Of a stretch of 9,240 bases of DNA, positions 6,805-9,240 are shown one piece after another. The stretch comes from an uncultured Lachnospiraceae bacterium (GTDB lineage Bacteria; Bacillota; Clostridia; Lachnospirales; Lachnospiraceae). The translations under genes were made by a program, and so were the position numbers. The notes under the pieces are model-generated. The model did no database searches. It was not told the origin of the DNA and worked only from the letters and a program-made list of their open reading frames with translations. The stretch spans positions 1 to 9,240 of the forward strand of contig CAJULP010000103.1 of NCBI GenBank assembly GCA_910587295.1, given 5' to 3'. Every line of letters begins with the position of its first letter. Within the stretch, counting starts at the first letter, position 1.

Positions 6805-7425
6805 CTACAGCAGCCTGTAGGTTCCTTTCCCTATTTTCTTGACGGATCCGGCGGCTTCGCTTTTGTTTAAAATCCTTTGAAGCTGCCTTGCGCTGCAGTG
6901 AAGGTGGAAAGCAGCCTTTTCAAGCCCCTTTAAGGTTTTATCTTCGCACTTATATCTCATGTAGGATATCACTCGCTCCGTCAGGGATGCGGGAGCGGCA
7001 TCCATGGTGGTCATTGCCCCGATCTTGGCTGACAGGCTGATGCAGATCAGCGCAAGGAACCTATTACTTAAGAGCAGCATTTCCTTATATGTTTCAATGG
7101 AGAAGGCTATACAGGTCAGGCTTTCAGCGGCTTCAGCGTAAATGTTGCTGTTTTTGGGATAAAAGATGTCCATATCCCCGAGAAAATAGCCCGACGTTCC
7201 GTTTGACAATGAATAGCGGGTGCCGTCATTGCGGATAAAATAAATGTTCACGGAGCCTTCTTCTATGATCTGGAATAAAAATTCTTTTTGGAAAGGTGAA
7301 CTTGCTAATTCACCTTTTTCATATTGTATCAGATAAAAATCAATATCTAGTGATTCCAGTACATCATGATATTTGCTTTTGGCAATGCAGGCCGCAACCT
7401 CATCTTTCTCATATATTCTTTTCAT
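6805..7425 (-). CDS. Crp/Fnr family transcriptional regulator
   Basis: A predicted DNA-binding regulator of 206 residues with a cyclic-nucleotide-binding-like beta-barrel (about 25-115, with LIQYEKGELASS, FLFQIIEEGSVNIYF and YFLGDMDIF), a dimerisation helix, and a C-terminal winged helix (about 164-206, LEKAAFHLHCSARQLQRILNKS then GSVKKIGKGTYRL). The cAMP-contacting Arg-Ser-Ala motif of CRP is not present at the equivalent place (KNSNIYAEA), nor is the Fnr N-terminal cysteine cluster, so the effector is unknown. The overall style resembles the YeiL-like group. The start at 7425 is chosen because CAGGAAAG lies just upstream in the right place. An in-frame ATG at 7446 would add seven residues but has no ribosome binding site and lies inside a palindrome. 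It is divergent from the MATE gene, which is the most likely target besides its own gene. Confidence 0.85.
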   Translation of the reverse strand: MKRIYEKDEVAACIAKSKYHDVLESLDIDFYLIQYEKGELASSPFQKEFLFQIIEEGSVNIYFIRNDGTRYSLSNGTSGYFLGDMDIFYPKNSNIYAEAAESLTCIAFSIETYKEMLLLSNRFLALICISLSAKIGAMTTMDAAPASLTERVISYMRYKCEDKTLKGLEKAAFHLHCSARQLQRILNKSEAAGSVKKIGKGTYRLL

Positions 7426-7438
7426 AATCTTTCCTGAC

Positions 7439-7454
7439 CAGGACATATGTCTTG
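7439..7454. promoter_or_regulatory. 16-bp palindrome, candidate operator
   Basis: The core GACATATGTC (7442-7451) is a perfect 10-bp palindrome. Adding the flanks, CA at 7439-7440 pairs with TG at 7453-7454 across one mismatch on each side. It lies between the divergent regulator and MATE genes, about 14 bases upstream of the chosen regulator start and next to the proposed MATE -35 element. A dimeric regulator site is inferred; NdeI-like CATATG centres also occur by chance. Confidence 0.4.
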
Positions 7455-7481
7455 TTTTTTTGTTTTATTTTACACTATCAT
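7452..7481 (+). promoter_or_regulatory. putative sigma-A promoter for the MATE gene
   Basis: A -35 like TTGTTT (7452-7457) is followed after 18 bases by a -10 like TATCAT (7476-7481), one mismatch from TATAAT. Transcription would begin near 7488, giving a leader of about 22 bases containing the AAGGGAGA ribosome binding site (7492-7499) before the ATG at 7510. The region is T-rich, so alternative registers exist. Confidence 0.4.
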
Positions 7482-7487
7482 GTAAAA
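7468..7487. promoter_or_regulatory. 20-bp dyad with 6-bp spacer, candidate Crp/Fnr-type operator
   Basis: TTTTACA (7468-7474) and TGTAAAA (7481-7487) are perfect reverse complements separated by six bases. Two short half-sites around a 6-bp spacer have the geometry of many CRP-family sites (compare TGTGA-N6-TCACA), though the half-site sequence is different. It overlaps the proposed MATE -10 element and would also sit between weak -35/-10-like elements reading toward the regulator gene (AAGCAA 7488-7493 and ATTTTA 7467-7472 on the + strand, spacer only 15). Binding there would block transcription. This role is inference. Confidence 0.45.
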
Positions 7488-7509
7488 AAGCAAGGGAGAA
7501 TTAGAAATC

Positions 7510-8844
7510 ATGGTATCAGTTTATGAAGAAAAGAATATTTCCAAGGCAATTATGAGAGCCGGACTGCCTGCAATGTTAGGACAGCTTACAACACTTATCT
7601 ACAATATTGCCGATACTTTTTTTGTTTCTCTGACAAAAGAGCCCGCAGCCATTGCTGCGGTAACGTTGTGTGCGCCGATATTGCTTATCATCATGTCGAT
7701 TGCCTGTATTTTCGGGATGGGAGGCAGTAGTGTGATCGCCAGATTGTTGGGAGAGGGGAAGAAAGAAGAATCTGGTGCGACATTGAATTTTTGTGTTTAT
7801 GCGATGGCGGCTGCAGGTATGGTTACGCTTATCTTGGGATTGCTGTTTTTGGATCCGTTGGCAAACGTATCCGGGGCGGATGCAGATAATATTGCTTATA
7901 CCTGCGATTATCTGAAATGGATCTTTTTAGGAGCTCCTTTTATCATGCTGGCAAATGGATTTGTTCATTTATTCCGTTCAGTTGGCCTGATCAAAGAAGG
8001 AACGATCGGCCTTGTTCTCGGAAACGTGATCAATATGGTCTTGGATTATGTGTTTATTGCAATTTTGGGATGGGGAACAGCAGGAGCTACACTTGCCACA
8101 TCGTTAGGGTTTGTATGTGCAACGGTTTATTATATTATCTGCATGGTCCGTGAAGGACGAAAGGGAAATCCGTTAGTGCCATGGTCTCCTAAATGTTTTT
8201 CGCCCAATACCGTCATGGTCCGTAATGTGGTAAGCATTGGGATTCCCGGTGCCCTTATCACGGTCCTTATGAGTGTTTCTAATATTGTACTTAACAACTA
8301 TATCGGTATTTACGGATCTGGCGCAGTGGCTTCTTACGGGATCGCATATAAACTTGATATGATCCCTATTTTGTTGTCAGTGGGATTAGCCCAGGGTGTT
8401 GCCCCGTTAGTGGGATATTATTATGGGGGAAATCGAAAAGATCAGATGTCTGATGTTGTAAAGCGTACGGTGTTGTATGGAGTTTTTATGGGTGCGGTAT
8501 TTACCGTCATCTTTCTGCTTTTGGGAAAGCCCCTTGCGGCTATCTTTCTGCAGGATGATGTTTTGATCGGGCAGACGGGATATTTTTTGAAGATCCTATG
8601 CCTGTCCGCGCCAATGCTTGGTGTGATCAATATGATGACAAGTTATTTTCAGGCGTTGGGAAAAGCAGTGAAGTCGCTGGTCATAACAGTCCTGAGGAAT
8701 GCGGCATTGTTTATCCCCGGTGTGGTCATATTAAATCACTTTTGGAAATTAGATGGCGTGATTGCTGCACAGCCTGTTGTTGAAACTGTTTTAACGTTGA
8801 TTTGCATAGTTATGTATATGAAAGATACCGGAACGTGTGAATGA
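7510..8844 (+). CDS. MATE family multidrug efflux transporter, MepA-like
   Basis: A 12-transmembrane-segment exporter of 444 residues in the multidrug and toxic compound extrusion family, which couples export of cationic drugs or metabolites to H+ or Na+ entry across the cytoplasmic membrane. What is seen: the N-lobe opening LPAMLGQLTTLIYNIADTFF, then GMGGSSVIARLLGEGK, the loop ANGFVHLFRSVG, and GNVINMVLDYVFI; the C-lobe repeats the pattern with SIGIPGALITVLMSVSN, GLAQGVAPLVGYYYGG and SYFQALGKAVKS. Two pseudo-symmetric six-helix halves of about 220 residues each are visible, so the protein appears complete. AAGGGAGA lies ten bases before the ATG. The gene looks more T-rich than the arg operon. 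It is divergent from a Crp/Fnr-type regulator, its probable controller. Substrate cannot be read from sequence. Confidence 0.93.
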   Translation: MVSVYEEKNISKAIMRAGLPAMLGQLTTLIYNIADTFFVSLTKEPAAIAAVTLCAPILLIIMSIACIFGMGGSSVIARLLGEGKKEESGATLNFCVYAMAAAGMVTLILGLLFLDPLANVSGADADNIAYTCDYLKWIFLGAPFIMLANGFVHLFRSVGLIKEGTIGLVLGNVINMVLDYVFIAILGWGTAGATLATSLGFVCATVYYIICMVREGRKGNPLVPWSPKCFSPNTVMVRNVVSIGIPGALITVLMSVSNIVLNNYIGIYGSGAVASYGIAYKLDMIPILLSVGLAQGVAPLVGYYYGGNRKDQMSDVVKRTVLYGVFMGAVFTVIFLLLGKPLAAIFLQDDVLIGQTGYFLKILCLSAPMLGVINMMTSYFQALGKAVKSLVITVLRNAALFIPGVVILNHFWKLDGVIAAQPVVETVLTLICIVMYMKDTGTCE

Positions 8845-8873
8845 TTGTTTTTGCCATTATTTTGTGATATGCT
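8845..8873 (+). promoter_or_regulatory. putative extended -10 promoter of the YciI-like gene
   Basis: A -35 like TTGTTT (8845-8850), a 17-base spacer and a -10 like TATGCT (8868-8873) preceded by TGA (8865-8867) make an extended -10 promoter. Transcription would start near 8880, before the strong ribosome binding site AGGAAGGG (8907-8914 region). It lies directly after the MATE stop, so the downstream gene has, or had, its own promoter. No intrinsic terminator for the MATE gene was seen in this gap. Confidence 0.45.
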
Positions 8874-8922
8874 ATCCCTCTAGCAAATACGATATGATAT
8901 AAAACAGGAAGGGAAACATGTC

Positions 8923-9171
8923 ATGGAAAATTTGATGTAAATGATGATGATCGAAAAAACCAAGACCTATAATAAAATGACTAAGAGCGTAGTAACGGAA
9001 CACGTTGAAAATATCAGAAGGCTGGATGATGCCGGGAAACTGGAAATTTGCGGCGTATTTAAAGGTTATCCGGGAATGGCAGGGATGTACATCCTCAAAA
9101 TATTTTTTCTTTCTTTGGCGAGCATATGGATGCACTGCCTTTATATGAAGCATTTGAGAGCAGGGTTATGA
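8923..9171 (+). pseudogene. decayed YciI-like protein gene
   Basis: The ATG at 8923, nine bases after a strong AGGAAGGG site, opens a frame that reads M-E-N-L-M, then TAA (8938-8940), then continues in the same frame from ATG 8941. The continuation has the style of a YciI-like domain (a small ferredoxin-like fold, function often unknown): MMMIEKTKTYNKMTKSVV, then HVENIRRLDDAGKLEICG, then GYPGMAGMYILK. Where the family would go on with a segment like A/E-S-x-E-E-A and a C-terminal strand, about 30 residues are missing. The frame instead runs into unrelated residues and ends at 9171. A point change of a sense codon such as TAT to TAA plus a downstream deletion or frameshift would explain this. 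Re-initiation at ATG 8941 could still give a 76-residue product, but without the C-terminal half of the fold. Family assignment is by memory of the pattern, not by search. Confidence 0.6.
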
Positions 9172-9240
9172 AAGAGATAGAGAATGTGCGGATAAAAGTT
9201 CAAAAAAGCCAGATTTCATTTTATAACAGGCACTTATTTA
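9126..9240 (+). CDS. DUF5655-like protein, 5' part, continues past the window
   Basis: The frame from ATG 9126 stays open to the window edge and reads MDALPLYEAFESRVMKEI, followed by NVRIKVQKSQISFYNRHLF. I recognise this as the start of a DUF5655-like domain, which occurs in small cytoplasmic proteins of clostridia with no known activity. The same frame is open upstream from 9063, and the residues just before the ATG (NIFSFFGEH) also look like the family N-terminus (FF-x-x-H-x-x-ALPLYEAFE), yet no start codon lies there and the ATG at 9126 has no good ribosome binding site. The original start was therefore probably lost where the gene meets the YciI-like remnant. Whether it is still translated is unclear. 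Confidence 0.5.
   Translation, partial: MDALPLYEAFESRVMKEIENVRIKVQKSQISFYNRHLF

Noticed and set aside
6805..6820. Inverted repeat CTACAG-CAGC-CTGTAG as a bidirectional terminator between the convergent genes
   Set aside because: The 6-bp stem is perfect but weak, lies in the regulator's last codons, and no clean T-run follows on either side.
7425..7446. Longer start of the Crp/Fnr-type gene at 7446
   Set aside because: It is in frame but has no ribosome binding site and its ATG lies in a palindrome; the ATG at 7425 has AGGAAAG at the right distance and gives the usual family N-terminus.
8918..8935. Tiny leader ORF M-S-W-K-I after the AGGAAGGG site
   Set aside because: Only five codons, no regulatory residue run, and the ATG at 8923 has better spacing to the ribosome binding site.
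9100..9116. Programmed -1 ribosomal frameshift at the T6 run
   Set aside because: The heptamer in the reading frame does not fit X-XXY-YYZ, and the YciI-like part has already lost its C-terminal region and has an upstream stop, so decay explains it better.
8941..9153. Minus-strand open frame opposite the YciI-like remnant
   Set aside because: Its translation shows no recognisable family and the plus strand carries clear YciI-like and DUF5655-like sequence.

Overview
The window looks like a chromosomal segment of a Gram-positive anaerobe of the Lachnospiraceae / Clostridium cluster XIVa type. This is inferred from gene content and protein style: a clostridial argC-argJ-argB-argD order, purine-rich GGAGG-type ribosome binding sites, moderate GC content, a MepA-like MATE transporter, and a YciI/DUF5655-type gene pair. 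No rRNA, tRNA, CRISPR array, insertion sequence or phage gene was recognised.

Left region (1-6305, all + strand): an arginine/ornithine biosynthesis operon. It runs argC (short 'type 2' form), a small YpeA-like GNAT acetyltransferase overlapping argC by ATGA, argJ (bifunctional ornithine acetyltransferase / N-acetylglutamate synthase), argB (with the features of an arginine-inhibited kinase) and argD. Thirteen bases later comes an exported solute-binding-protein-like gene with no lipobox and no permease partner nearby. ArgJ makes N-acetylglutamate (recycled from N-acetylornithine), ArgB phosphorylates it, ArgC reduces it, ArgD transaminates it to N-acetylornithine, and ArgJ returns the acetyl group and releases ornithine. 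A 9-bp perfect hairpin at the argC 3' end covers the translation-start region of the GNAT gene and suggests translational coupling.

Middle region (6306-8844): a single small YdcZ/DUF606 drug/metabolite transporter (+) converges on a Crp/Fnr-type regulator (-). The regulator is divergent from a MATE multidrug transporter gene (+). The short intergenic region between regulator and MATE gene carries two dyad-symmetric sequences and a plausible promoter, so it is the best candidate for a local control switch.

Right end (8845-9240): a good extended -10 promoter and ribosome binding site lead into a decayed YciI-like gene. It has an in-frame stop at codon 6 and a lost C-terminal part. The gene runs out of frame into the 5' part of a DUF5655-like gene that continues past the window. 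This junction looks like a deletion or frameshift scar.

No large undescribed system is evident. The most notable items are the scarred YciI/DUF5655 junction, the dyads in the regulator/MATE intergenic region, the argC-GNAT hairpin, and the unusual solute-binding protein at the end of the arg operon.
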